A stretch of 64,000 nucleotides of DNA from the NCBI GenBank assembly GCA_025526935.1, contig JAHLKD010000026.1:186001-250000 (forward strand), in the 5' to 3' direction. A model generated the notes under the pieces. It saw only the letters and a program-made list of their open reading frames with translations. It was not told where the DNA came from and did no database searches. Position 1 is the first letter of the stretch. Each line of letters begins with the position of its first letter. A program made the position numbers and the translations under genes. Origin of the DNA: Cladochytrium replicatum. Its lineage: Eukaryota; Chytridiomycota; Chytridiomycetes; Cladochytriales; Cladochytriaceae. Below are positions 19,905-32,732 of the stretch, piece by piece.

Positions 19905-22900
19905 TTACGGCCTGTGCTTCCAGCTCTTCTCACGCTCTTCATCATCTTCTTCCTCGTATCTCCACTCATCATTCGTTGTCTGCACCGAACCCGATGTCGG
20001 TTCCGCGGAAGGTTCAGAGATAGCACCTGAATTACCCGTCGGGGCCGTTGACAAAGCCGAAGGTACTGCTCCCACATTCTTATCTGTGTACCACGTCAGC
20101 TGTGCAGTAGCAGACAACCCAGCGATCCCAACCACAAGAGCCTGGGATAATGGATGTCAGATAATGCTGGTGCAACTACAGAAAACTAACCTTTTCTGCA
20201 TCCTTTCGGGTCTTCATGCTCACAACATAGGAGTTTGCCTCCGCTTCAGACACCGATTCAACTTCGCCGAAATTCTGAGATTGATAAGTAGATCAGTCAT
20301 AAATGTTTTTTTTCGCAGCGATCAATAAAGAAACCTCGAAATTGCTCTTCAGGATGTCCTGAGTTATTGGACCAACGTCTTTGACCAATATCTTGGTTGT
20401 TCGATTGTCCAGTCTGAACGACCTCGGCTGTGAACCGTACGCATATCCTCCTCTGGCAAGCCAGGACCCACGACCCCTCCCTCTCCCAACAGTTGTCGCG
20501 GGAGACGACAATACTGCGGCAGGATCGATTCCCAAAGAAAGAGCCTGTTCATACTTTGTAAACTAACGAGAAAAATCACCGAGAACCAATCACTACCTCA
20601 GATTTCAGGGCATCAAGCTGTGCCTTTAAAGCAGGGTCAACTTCCTCATTCGTCCCATCCTGCCCGGCTGTATCATTAATCTTGTGCAAAAAATCGAGCT
20701 CCCTGTCGAGCCTCTCTCGTTCCTTCTCTTCAAATACATTCTGTGAAGGAATGATTGGCCCAGTTATCACAGGCACTGCGGCAGGAACAGCTTTGGCTGC
20801 GTCCGCTTTCTGTTCTTCGAACAGTTGCTGAAGCTTTTTCTGAACGGCAGTCAACAGCAAGGTCAAGCTCTTTACTTGCTCAACAGTCATCGTTTGTTTG
20901 TTCTTCAGCTTGGCAGTGAGCTCTCGCTGTTGTTGCAGATATTTTTCGATGAGAGATTGGCGCTGTTTTTGTAGCTCCAGGCGCTTCCGGATGCGTTCCT
21001 GCTCTGCTCGTTTGTCTGGTTGTACCAGTGTTTGAGCAATATTGCCGCCCGTTCCCAATGCAGTCGATTGGGTTGGATCCGTTTCTGGCGTCCCAGTCTG
21101 AACTGCAGGTCGCTGTCCAGCAGACATTCCCACAACAGACCCTGACGCACCACTTTCCGCAAATGTCCCATCCTGGTTTGCCTCCGGTTTGTGCCAGTAA
21201 ACTTTGACAAAGCGATTCTCGAAGATGGGGTCAGGGGAACTCAGCGCTGCTCTTGCTTCGTTGTTGGTGGTAAACTGGATGATAGCTCGCGATTCGAGAG
21301 GCTGGACCGAGATATTGACAATAACGCCAAACTTTTTGAAAAAGTCGTTGATCTTGTCGATTCGACAAAACTCAGGTGGAATGTTTTCGACAACCAGTGA
21401 ATTGTTGTTTCGATATTGTGGATTCTGCTGTCGAAATCCACCAGTCCCACCGCGTCCCCTTCCACGAAAACCACCGCGTCCTCCACGGATTCCGCCTTGC
21501 ATTCCGTCAGCGAATCCACCCAATTGGAAACCTCCTTGATTTTCGATGGGGATTTGCGTCGGATCTCGCATGTTTTGGAATCCCCCTCCGGTAATCATTC
21601 CACTTCCCGCGCCGGAAATTGTTGGTCCACCGTTCATCGGATTCATCATGCGCTGAGGGCTGAAGGTTGCTCTCTCAGGATCGTACCCTTCCTGCGGAGG
21701 TGTTGCTGGCTGACCTGGGTAGCGTCGGCAAATCGAAAACAGAAAGAAAATGTTCGTATTTTTGGTTTGTTTTTTGGTTTGTTTTTCGTCCCGTTTGCAG
21801 TTCGAATGTTGTTTTTTGTTTTGAAATTTTTTTTGTTAGTTTGGAGACGAAATACCCGATTTTTTTGCTCGTCGATTTTCCAACACACCCCTTTCTTTGT
21901 TCTTTTTGACATCCTTTTCTTTTCAATTTTTTAATCTCTGAGACCAACACCCGTATCTTACCGAATGCGTTTGGTGCTGCGTTCATGGGGCCAATAGGTT
22001 GGAACGTCCGAGGCTGAGGCAGAATCATCGCGCGTCCGGGGGTTATGTCGAATTGTCCGACACCGGCCATCCCAGGAACATCGTCCACCACAATGCGATC
22101 CACTCCGTGATCATACATGCACATGTCACCACGAAGGCAGTACCCTTTTTCTGCAAAGAGTTGAGGTTTGCAGTTGAAAATATGGCAACAATACATACCG
22201 TCATAGTCACGACACCTAGGACGCCTACCCATTCCTCCAGGTGGACCAACTCGGTTGTCCATTTGGCTCCCACCTCTCACTTGCTGCATGCCAAAGCCTC
22301 TTCCTGCACCCTGTCTATCGCCACGCCAGCTTCCTCGACCACTTCCGTAGTTGTTATTGAATCCACCGCGGTTATATCTTTGATCTAGCTGCGGGATAAC
22401 GCCTGGCATTTCCTTCATTTGGGTATTCCATTCGTTTCGGCTGAACCGGTTGTCGTCGGTTGGGATGTTCGGGTCATATCCCCGTCCTATGCCTTGTCCT
22501 CCTCCCACCATCCGATTTGTGCCTTGGTAAGCTGCTCCACCCTGAACTCCGATTGGCGTGTTTGCTCCTATTGAACCGTCGTCCCCCACAGTTCGAATTT
22601 GTTGAACTTTTGCATACTCTTCATCTGAAACTCCATCTGGTCGGGGGTATTTTCCCCCTGGAAGGAAACCACTCTGATCGCCAGGAGCTTCAGGGTCATA
22701 TTCTTTGTCGTCGCCTCTGCGTTTGCGTGGATTATCATATTGAGGCGTATAGTACACATTCTTTTGGTCTCCAGGAGAATCTTCCGACGCCCTTCCACGC
22801 CGATGTTTAAAATTTCGGTCGCCGTCATCTTCTTCATCGTCGCTATCGCGATCCCTCCTCCGGTTCTGTACTTCGAGCACACCGGATGATTGGGAGACAA

Positions 22901-23284
22901 CTTCATTCCAAACTCCAGATGTGCCGTCAGCTGCTGAGAGCGAAAGGTATTCCTTCGACTCCAAAGCTTGGAAAAGTTGGTCAACGAAATCAGCGGTTTC
23001 TTTGGTTCGAGTTACATCAGAAAAGATTCCCTTGCAATTTCATGACAAACTTGCCTTCTCTCAAGAAATCCTCTAGATGCGAAATGCACATTTCTTTCAA
23101 ATCTTCGGTTGGCTTGTCATGAATGAGCAATGCAATAATGTAATCGGCGAGGACCGCAGGATCTGCATCACAGCTGTTCGAATACTTCGGTCAGCTCAGA
23201 CTAAAACATGAAGAGATCTACTTGCATTGGATCAACTTTCCGACAGAGATATTCCTTGAGCGCTTCTGTGTTTTCAATAATCAT
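19905..23284 (-). CDS. RBM26/RBM27-like RNA-binding protein (PWI-like, CCCH finger, two RRMs)
   Basis: ATG 23284 opens MIIENTEALKEYLCRKVDPM, the PWI-like N-terminus of RBM26/27, followed by DADPAVLADYIIALL. A disordered Arg/Gly/Pro region leads to a CCCH zinc finger near 22090-22150 (KGYCLRGDMCMYDHG). After a 245-bp A-rich intron an RGG-rich stretch precedes RRM1 (NNSLVVENIPPEFCRIDKIN; about 21220-21420), a coiled-coil (ELQKQRQSLIEKYLQQQREL) and a second RRM (TKILVKDVGPITQDIL; about 20300-20400). It ends in an acidic tail at 19905. The family belongs to nuclear RNA-decay adaptors (PAXT in animals; Rmn1 in fission yeast). It runs head-to-head with the RALGAPB-like gene. Confidence 0.9.
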
Positions 23285-23509
23285 GGTTGCCAAGTTTGTG
23301 TGCTTTTTCACTGCACCACAACAAGCCACCGCCAACCCAGCTCACTGCAATAAAACCACATGAATATACAATTTAGACATGCGTTACAACATTAGTATTC
23401 TATTCGAAAGGGTATATCGGTGTATCTGAATAATAATTCATAGCATATCTTTCCAAAGTATCGGCTACTCCAGAAAACCAGTAACTGGTCATGTGACCGT
23501 CGCGACACG

Positions 23510-26500
23510 ATGCTTCTCGAGCGAATTTCATTCTTGGGATTGCTCGAGCCCGGTCCTGGTGCGAACATTTGATCTGGGTCCCTCATGAATAGTTTGATTG
23601 AGAATCTTTGGTTTAGAAACAAATATCCTTCTACGTTTCCCATTAGCGGTAAAGCGACGATTGATCCAAGAAGTAACGCAGTGCCTTCTCCCAAATACAA
23701 CACTGGTGCCCGATCCCACCGTACTGCTTACTTCTCCCGCACACGTAACTTGGGCAATGGAAGTGGTTGGGCAGGGTTTTGCACTTCCCATTGAGGACAC
23801 TCAGACAATCAAGGATTGTATCACATTGTACCAGGCATGGTTGGTGGACGTTATCCCACGACCGCTGGCAATCCGTGAACTAAGAGGGACTGAAGTTGAA
23901 CAGCAATTTGTTCAGGTGTGATGTGATTCTCGGACTCTCAACATCTACCTGTTGCTAATTACAAATCTTTGCAGACAATATTCAAGCACTTCTCGGTCCT
24001 GTTCAAGCACAGGCAAGCGGCAAGCTATGTTCATAACTCTGCGAATCAGTCTCGAGAGAGAGCGAATATCATTAGCTCGCCTACGGAGGAGCCAATAGAT
24101 TTAATTGCAGTTCATGTTTCGCTTTGTGGTCAAGTCCTGAAGATAATGACGGCAGCAACTCGCAAACTTGGTTATGAGTTTACTGAGTCAACATGGATCG
24201 TGCTTTTAAAGGTGCTTATTGGAATAGCGGAATGCATTTTGAGTGTTCCTTGTGCCCCTCCTTCGCGAGGAGTCCAACATAGGCTGGATGGGGCACTCGA
24301 GGACCCTGCACCTCGCATGGGAGACCAACTTTGTGAACATTTGATGAGAGTATGTACAACTCAACGCTACTAATGGGTTTAAAATAACAGAAAACTGAGG
24401 TGTTAATTGAGACCTGGCTACGATCACGAATTGTTCGAATAGACATGTGGGACTGTTTGTCGGTGAGGGCGTCACTTTACCTTTTATTGATTGCTCATAA
24501 AGTTTTGAAGCGCCTTTTCGTTAACTGGACACACCGGGTTGCAGTAATCCATCAGTGGAATGCGACTACCTTAGGGCTCACAAGAACGGTAATCCGGTTG
24601 CTGTACGGGGATAGGGAAGGATCTGAGAGTGTCCTTATTTCTCTGTAAGAACTTGTTTCTGCCCGCGTACTCCGCTGAAATAACGCGAAACACTATGATA
24701 GTGGACCTTCGTACAACGTTCATTTACATCTACCACTCAATTTTGTTTTCCACAGCTGGCATCGAATGATCTGTAGGATGTGATTTATCAATATTATACC
24801 AACTTATGATCTTTCCAGATATGATCGGCAATCCGAACACCCTTTCTCCCCGAAACTTCGAGGTTGCAATAGTGGTGAGAGAGATCAACGTTAAGAGACA
24901 ATTTCTTTCGCCAATGCTATGATAATTCAGGGAATTTCTAAAATAGTTGAAACACTTCATCAAATCGGTGCTCAACAAGAACCGGTATTGCAGAATGCTT
25001 CAAAGAATTCCTTATTTGCTAAGATGACGTCAGAATCAGCCGAGTGCAACCATCCCCGATGGAAATACAATTCTGCACATGTTTGGCGCATGGCTTTTTG
25101 AGGCAACCACAATGAAGTCCCCCGAGTACGTATCCGCAAAACTTCTTTCAACAATACATTTATATCGGTTAGGTACGATGAAGGGAAATCGCAAGCGTAC
25201 GGGGTTCTCTGTCGAATCTTTTGTCAGCCTCAAAGACGCGTAAAGTTTCTTCGGACATACTTAGAACGATTCTATTATTCCGTGTCGGATGTAATCCGGT
25301 TGTTGTTGACCTTATGATTCAAAATGTTCAATCTACTGTACAGGGCCTCAAAGGGGACAGCCAGTCGCTGACTGCGATCATCATGAACAGCACCAATTTG
25401 TTTTGTTCAGAGCTGGAAGGATTACGGACCTTGGCGGCCGATTATGTACTCGGTTTGCGGCGTGTCTTACCCCACTCAAGAGGACTGAGGAACAAAGTTA
25501 ATGTGGAAGAACTCAGACGAGCTGCCCTTCATATTATTGGAACGATCTCAGCCAACTCTAATCGCTTCGATTGTGTTTTAATCGAGGATTGGTGTGACAA
25601 GGAAAGAGAGTTTGGGTCGAAAAGTCTTCTACCTGAAGACAGTTTCCTTTCCAAGATGGTACATCAGCTGTGAAAAAGTCCTTGAAACAAATGTGATGCT
25701 TTATCTCTCAGATACGGAATGTATACGCACGAGCCCAGGAACCAAATGAGGACGAAACCAATGCTTCATTTATCGTGGTACGAGAATTGGGCGAGTGTAA
25801 GAAATCCTCTTGCTAACAGTTGCGATAAAGCTGAAGGTTCATTTGCTCGAAATACTCCTTAGCTCGATGCTTATCGAAACCGAACAAAGCAATGCTCGAT
25901 ACATTCTGAACTTGCTGGCATGCTTCGTTGTTGAGGATCTTGAATTCAGCCCTGGAACACCTGCGCTGGTCATCAAAGCTATTCAGGATAAGGTACATGC
26001 CCAGCACACCAAATAATAGTATATAGGCTAGAAGTGCAGTTTCAGATGCTCTCATTCCAATGGTCCCCAGACGTGATGTCAAGCGCATTTCAATTCTTTT
26101 CGGTGATGACCACGATTTGGGAGCCTATACATCGTGCAAGTCCGGTGAGTAAACGTATCTAATTTGTAAGGATAGAGCTGATTAAAATAGGAAGAATTGC
26201 CCAAGGGAGTTGTTACTCGCTATATGTCGCTACATCGACACTCTATTCATGGAGGATAACATTGTGGTGAGTGCGGTGCGGTACAAAAGCGCTTTAAACG
26301 TACCTGATCCGTTGTTTGCTAGGCGAGCTCTCAGCTAATAATCAAAGCCTATGACATATTGTTGAAATGCATAATCTCTGGGCAGTGGATTCAAGATGAT
26401 CGCGAATGTTTGAATGCAGCAGTATGCACTCTTTGCCGAGGTATTGGTCTCGCAGACAAGGACGAGGATTTCGCGACAGTTGGCCCTGGAGCCGCAGCTG

Positions 26501-29398
26501 TTTCTAGCTCCACGGTGGTAACATTGATGCATAATACAAGCTTGATCAAGGACACCAGCAGTACCATCATAAACGGCCCTTCAAGTTCGACGACAGCACC
26601 AGGATCTTTGGAGAGGCCATCAGGAACTATCGGTGGTGGAAACGACAAGAAAAAGTTGACGGCCCGAAATCAAGCGTCGAAGCTGTTTGCAAAGCATGCA
26701 GGAAAGATTGCAGCACAGTTTGGTGGTGCAGGCGGGCCAAACACTGGAGCAGGTGTTAGTACTGGAACAAGGGACGGAGGTGTTGGTATTCCCACGTTCG
26801 CTGTTGTGTCAGCAGAGATGGCCGTCAAGAGTGCGGCAGATCAGTGTATGATGCAGCTTATCAACTACTTTGGAAACTTTCCACCTTCAGGAGAGCTCAC
26901 TGGCGTCAGTCGACAAGGCACTATGTGGAGGGAAGACACTGAAACACAAATGATTCTCGACGTGCATCATAGTATCAGAGCCAATGGTGATGAAAGCTCC
27001 AACGATAATCCTGAGAGTTATCAGAAGTTCTTGCGGTATTTCATTTATGACAAGCGCATTATTATTGGTCTTTTGGAGCAGCCTTCGTGGACGTATAGGT
27101 CGTTAAATTCAACTTCCCCAGCTCTTGCTGTGATCTTTCGGGATGGACATGGAAAATTCTCTTGGACTACAGCCATTCAGTATTTAGACCCAGAGGGATC
27201 TGTTCAACCATCAGATGAAATGCCCAACTATGAAGTCCCTGTGAGCTCTGATGAAGCCTCCATACCTCCGCTTGATGATCTCTTTACCAATAAGACAAGC
27301 GCAGCGAATTTGAATCTCACAAATATGTTAGAGGATACTGACTCCAAAAACAGCTCATCAGATAAGCGGAGTGAAACTCTAGCGTTATCAGTACGGAAAT
27401 CTTACAGACCGCTTGAAATTCCCTATCTTCCAAATGTTCAAGCGATGTCGACCAAAAGCTTCAATGAGGAGTGCATTCCTCAGGTTGACCAAATTCTAGA
27501 TGTGGTCACAGAGTCTTTCAAGGTGTACGACACGATAGAGAAGTTGACCTTCTCACAAACCACAGTGGAGACGAAAATGGCCTCAAATGCTATTCAAAGG
27601 TCTGGGAAGTTTTAATGTTGAAATTTTAATCTAATCATCATCAAGGTTGCTCCAGCTTAATGTGAACGTTCAAATCCCCGAGGTACAAGACATCACAGAT
27701 TTAGAAAAAAGGTTAGCATCACTTGTGAGAATTTATCTGAACGAACAATAGCAATCTGCTTTACCCTTCAGGCTGTCTGGATTCAGAAGATTGCTTGCCC
27801 ATCTGGGATTTGCATCGGTTGATTCCAGATCCAGATTGATGCCGTTGAACCTTTCAGGCGGCCTTCTCCGTGACTTGGAAGCATTCGATCACCTCCAAGA
27901 GTAAGAAAAAAATCTACGAAGACTAATTTTTTGAAATCATTCTCTTGCAGGAGGGACTGTATTTCGATTTGCACCATATTCTGCAAGTCCGGATTGGACA
28001 GCTTCGATGACATGATTGAGCCAAAAACAGTTAGCCACGATTTTGAACAGTTTGTTTACTGCTTGGGATGGCCGGTAGGTAGCGGCAACACAGCGTCTGC
28101 AGAATTTATGAGTCTAAACAATGGAAGGTCGACATGCATTCACATCCTGGATTCAAAGGGAAACTGACAGTGGAAATCTGCAAAACCGCGCCGTATTTCG
28201 CAAACAGGACGGTGGAAATGATTGTTCATTGTCCTTGCTATTTCCAATATGTTCCGTCGGTTGCGCCATCAGTCCACGTTAACGAACAAATGAACACGAC
28301 AAACGAAGTCCTTGCAGGAGAAAACCAAGGAAGGGGATCGTTTCCGGAAATCCAAGCTCATCAGGTACTAGATGATATCAATGGCAGACCATACGAGGAC
28401 GCAGGACAGCTCATCGATGATTTGGACTCTGGGCTGTTTCCGGAGTCAAATCTTGTCGAAATTTCCCAGAGGAGCTCATCAGATATAAGGCCGAGTAGTG
28501 GAGCACAATCATTCTCATCCACTCTGAACAGGCAGTCTCAATCAAATGCAACTCACGTTCTATTCGTCGATTCTTCAAACTCAACTCGCACTATGCTGGT
28601 ACATGACGATGCCGACACGGATATTAGTGAAGATACCATGGGCCAGAGCGAGGAAAACATTGATATAACTGAATTAAGCGAAGAGCAGATTCGATCGCAG
28701 TCCGATTTAACACCGTCAAATCTGTTAACTAGTGGAATACCACAGCATGTACTTGATGCACCGCAGCAAACACAAACAATATTCACGCAATCTCTACCAC
28801 AGCAGCAGTCCCAACAACCTATCGAAACTCAAAGTCAATCTCCGAACGAAGCTAACAACACCTCACATGGATCTTCGCATCCAAGGACAGGCTTATCCTC
28901 TGAAGAAAGTCCGGAAAATGTCACCAAAGTTTTCCAAAACATTGACGAGCTCTTTTCGCATATCACCGAACAAGATCTGGTTTACATCGTCTGGATCGAA
29001 GACTTTCACCGAGTCAACTTGATCCAATCCAAATTGAGGGAAAATTCGACTGTAATGTTCATCATCTTTATTCATCCCCTTCCGAATACTCCGGGATTGT
29101 ATCTGATTAGATTACTATCGATGAATCGAAGTTGTGACGACTTCACACTGATTGGGCCGTTGACAGACGGATTGGTTGTGAGTCGCCATGCCCTTGGGAA
29201 TCTGGTCCGTACAACCGCAATTTCTGCCCATCTAGCCTGTAGAATACTGAAAGGGAACTACAGAAAGCCGTAAGTTGACTGACCGGACTTTGCTACCATA
29301 GTAATGTTATACAATTATTTCCTAGTTACTCAGTAAGAAGAGCGAAGATTGACGAGATTTCTTCAAAGCACAAGGGCAGTTTTTCATCGGAAGCGTAA
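23510..29398 (+). CDS. RALGAPB: Ral GTPase-activating protein beta-like subunit
   Basis: Many exons spell a protein collinear with animal RALGAPB. N-terminal: WAMEVVGQGFALPIED. Middle: ILHMFGAWLFEATTM near 25070, and FLRYFIYDKRIIIGLLEQPS near 27040. C-terminal Rap-GAP-like half: SHDFEQFVYCLGWPV, VDMHSHPGFKGKL, VIFIHPLPNTPGLY-like text (FIIFIHPLPNTPGLYLIRLL), DGLVVSRHALGNLVR and YSVRRAKIDEISSKHKG. The beta subunit partners an alpha subunit that carries the catalytic Asn; together they switch off Ral/Rheb-type GTPases and feed mTORC1 control. The start is unsettled: the first clear exon (from about 23598) has no ATG, and ATG 23510 joined by a GTGCGA donor to TTTAG|AA is one possibility. Confidence 0.85.
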
Positions 29399-30440
29399 GT
29401 AGAGTAATGAGCTTTCAATTTATGGTCCTCATTGGTTACAAAGATTCTATGCGGGATTATTCTCAAATTCATGTTGAACATACCGATTGTCATCAGGGGT
29501 TTCACTTTCAGTGCATTGCTTTGTATTGTACTTATTAACAACAAAGATAAAACATTGACCAACGTTTGTACCATTTCCTTTTCGGGAATATCGCTTGAGG
29601 TGCCACGGATGGCCAAACTACCAACTACCGTGCAGTCATTCCTTACAGCTGGGAGACTCCGTTATAACAGTCGCGGGATTAAGATATGAATCCTGTGCCG
29701 TCGCTTGTTGAAGGAGTTCTTCGTCCTCGTGTTTCTCGTTTTCCGCATCGGCGCGGTGTTCCCTCATTTGTTTTCTCAGAGTGAGCTTGATCGAGTGCAA
29801 GAACGTGGTTGATCTCGCTCTATGACAATGGCTTAAATGGAATACTTGCGGATGAGATGTTAATTGGATCATTACTCGGATGTTTAAACCCTGATGGCCT
29901 CGGCAAAAAAATTAAAAGTATTTCATTTTTGGGATATTTAAAGGTTTTCCGGGAAAATTACGGGACCTGATCTGTTCATTGTTCCAAAATCTACGCTTCA
30001 GAAGAGGATGAACGAATTCACAAAGGGGTCCCGTATTTGAAAGCTTTTATCTTTCACGGGACGAAATATGAACGGGTAAGAAGATTCCTACAGCTGAAAT
30101 GAGGATTGGGAAGTCAAGCAGATGAGAACAACAATGGAGCAGAGCAAAATTGATCTTGGTAAAGGAAAGCTTCTGCATTTGGATATCAAAGATCCTTCGC
30201 CTCAAACTCCAGAGATGCTTCGTACGCATATTGAATGGTGTCATTGATAAAGTATCGTGGGTTGCTCAACACAGATATGCAGTTGCATACCCTGGCAATG
30301 TTATCTCGGAGAGTAGAAATTTCCTGGCAACCTTTAGCATGAACAACAAAAATCAGTCTCAACGCGATAGAATTGTTGGATGGCATAACACAAATCCGCG
30401 GGCTGCAACGCAACGTGGATGGTTGCAGTCGCCATGACGA
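29399..30440. other. Region with unresolved open frames
   Basis: The reverse strand has two coding-like stretches: 29636-29872 (polar, Lys/Glu-rich) and 29326-29616 (IPEKEMVQTLVNVLSLLLIS), the latter overlapping the RALGAPB 3' end. They might be exons of one small gene, but no family is recognised and no clean splice joins them. A further reverse stretch at 30186-30413 is also unassigned. I list no gene. Confidence 0.3.
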
Positions 30441-30880
30441 TGCCGCCGAAACTCGGACGCATCGGCGTGGTGCAGTGGTATGAGGAGGCTATTCGAGGAA
30501 TTCATGTTCGACCAGATCTTCTTCATCGTGATCTCTGGGCGGGGAATGTAGGTTTTGAGAACCACCCATTTTTGATTCTGCAGCCTACTACGGTCATCGC
30601 GAAGCAGACTTGGGAATGTGAGAATCCTCCATTGTATTTGACTTACACATCTTGACGATGCAGCATGAAGATGTTTGGAGGATTCTCAGCAAGTTCTTTT
30701 TCATCTTAAACTCATTTATGGAATACTGAGATCGTCTGGTTATTGTCTACCTTTCACCACCAGATCTTACTACAAAACCCGCTTTTTTCAAGGACGAATA
30801 GAGTTTTACCAGATTTACCACTTTCTCAACCACTACAATATGTCTTGTTCGAGCTACAGATCTCAGTGTTTGCCTTGCTT
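30441..30880 (+). pseudogene. Fructosamine/ketosamine-3-kinase relic
   Basis: Forward text matches the C-terminal half of the fructosamine-kinase family: PDLLHRDLWAGNVGF (family: LLHGDLWxGN), then after a +1 shift FDSAAYYGHREADLGM, then MFGGFS, and finally FYQIYHFLNHYNM and SYRSQCL. The catalytic HGDLW is HRDLW here, the frame shifts inside the FDPAxYYGHRE motif, and the N-terminal lobe is missing. No intron can explain the shift. The relic abuts MMM1 and shares its reading frame at the end, which could mislead automatic start calls. Confidence 0.7.
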
Positions 30881-30944
30881 TCTCGTCTTGTATCATATGT
30901 ATCATGGCAATAGTAATAATACGATATTTTCGAATGATTTTAAC

Positions 30945-32350
30945 ATGGACCGTGGCGCAAGTATGGGAGAACGCAAAGTGAAGAATGCGCAGAGCGTCGT
31001 CCTACCTCCACCTGGAGGAGCATCCGTTGGCGTGGGAGCAACAGACGCTAACGCAAATTCACCCAATCTATACGAGTCGTATTTCCAGCACGAAGTGAAC
31101 CTTGCATCGCGAGAGTTTATCAAGGGCTTCGTGTTTGGGCAGCTTGGTTTCTGCATCCTAGCATTTTTCCTGCTCAAGCTCTTTTTCTTTCGTGGGAGTG
31201 ACGAAACAAAGGTTGAGATTGCACGAAGGAAAAGGAAACAGAGGAATTTCGAACCAAAGGTGGTTTGTTTGAGCAATTTGAATCACAAGCTCCGATACTC
31301 ATATCTTGCTTCGATTTGCAAATGTCTACTCGCTCAAGCCCAGGCTCCGCATCAACATGCTCTGTACTCCGACGTATTGACACGCACTAAATATGATATT
31401 CTGAACCACCAACCAGAATCGACGGAGTGGATGAACGTGCTGATTGCGCAGTTGCTAGCGAAGCATCGCCATGATGCTGCATTTATCGGGAACATGGTTT
31501 CATATCTTGACACTCGATTGAATGGGTCGTGGAAGCCATCTGTGATGGTACATAGAGACTGGGCGGTTTTCGATTGCTTTACGATTTCGCGTTGCAGGGT
31601 CCTATCACAATCACCGAAGTATCTCTCGGACAGAACTACCCTGTTCTACACTCTGCTGCTATTCGTCAGGAAGAGCATTCATCTGCAATGGTGCGTCAAT
31701 GTTTCGCTGTGTGGAACATAAATTCACAACCAATTTTTCAGAGGGCTGAAGTTGAATTCTCATTTGATGATCAAATCACACTATCTGTGGACACAGAGAT
31801 CATTATTAACTGGCCTAAAAGCTACATGGCATCACTGCCGATATCATTGGCAGTTTCTGTGGTTCAGTTTTCGGGAACGGTAAGCAGATCATCGCATCCC
31901 CTTTAACGATGCTAAATTGTGTTTCAGATTGCACTCGAATTCATCAATCATCCCGAAACAAATGAATCTTATGCATCGGTTTCAGTGTTGGAAGACTTTC
32001 GTCTCGATTTTGAAGTTCGATCGGTACTCGGGCATCGAACGAAAGTGAAGGATCTGCCAAAGCTCACAAGCATGCTAACAACAAAGCTGCGTTCTCTGTT
32101 TGCGGACGAAATCGTGTGGCCGCGATTCCGGCGATTTAAGTTCCCCTATCTCTTTGGACCACCGCCAGCACCACCCCAATCGTCAGATGTTTCACCAAAT
32201 GCAACACCTCAACCACAACAACAAATGCAGCAAACAAATCAGCAACAGCAAAGTCCTGGATCAGCACCAATGTCAGTTACTCCAACCACTGCAACTGGTG
32301 GGATGCTCTCACAAAACGAAAGCTCCTTTCTCGCACCCCAAAGGTTATGA
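30945..32350 (+). CDS. MMM1: Maintenance of mitochondrial morphology protein 1 (ERMES subunit)
   Basis: Exons 30945-31259, 31344-31547, 31598-31690, 31742-31879 and 31928-32350 give about 390 residues. A short luminal N-terminus precedes one membrane span (GFVFGQLGFCILAFFLLKLF); the rest is the SMP lipid-transfer domain (TEWMNVLIAQLLAKHRHDA, GPITITEVSLGQNYP, EVEFSFDD, LALEFINHPE-like text, DLPKLTSMLTTKLRSLF, WPRFRRFKFP). Mmm1 anchors ERMES in the ER and tethers it to mitochondria for phospholipid exchange. The tail after about residue 320 is Pro/Gln-rich. The 84-bp first intron is a multiple of three with no stop, so retention would add 28 residues. The open frame runs back into the kinase relic; I chose the ATG before DRGASMGERK. 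Confidence 0.93.
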
Positions 32351-32732
32351 TTCTGTGCAAGAATTGGAGCTTAGAGATCGTTTTCTTCAAGTGCTTTTCA
32401 GACCCTCCTCGACAAATAATTGCATCTGTTGCCACGGTATTGTTATATGAAGTATGTAATAGAATGCGATCGTCTGAAGCTCCTACCTTGAAAACACCCG
32501 TGTCAATGGATTTCAATGGAACCATGGAAGCATTGTGAACTCTTGCTTTATCATCAACTGGGATCCATTCCCCGGTTCCCTGTATAAGGAACCATTAGTA
32601 GGCCGGTTTAAAGCAGAATCAACAGCGAAAACACACGGCAGTTAATGTGGATGGCTCTACCTCATCTTCGAGATCCATTGCTAGATAGAAGGAGCAATCT
32701 TCAAAGCAAACATAAGTGTCGCAAGCTTCATT
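32351..32732. other. Convergent spacer MMM1 / REV7
   Basis: Between two 3' ends. On the reverse strand the first 100 bases past the REV7 stop remain partly coding-like (DTYVCFEDCSFYLAMDLEDE), which may be a lost or unrecognised last exon. Otherwise nothing seen. Confidence 0.4.

Noticed and set aside
21717-21961. In-frame Lys-rich extension of the zinc-finger exon of the RBM26-like gene
   Set aside because: It starts GTAAGA and ends CCCAG, and removing it joins the conserved exons in phase. It reads on only because it is A-rich. I also saw no snoRNA boxes in it.
23641-23695. 33-bp GTAAAG...ACGCAG intron at the start of the RALGAPB-like gene
   Set aside because: Too short, and the sequence is conserved coding text (RRLIQEVTQCLL) in the proper frame.
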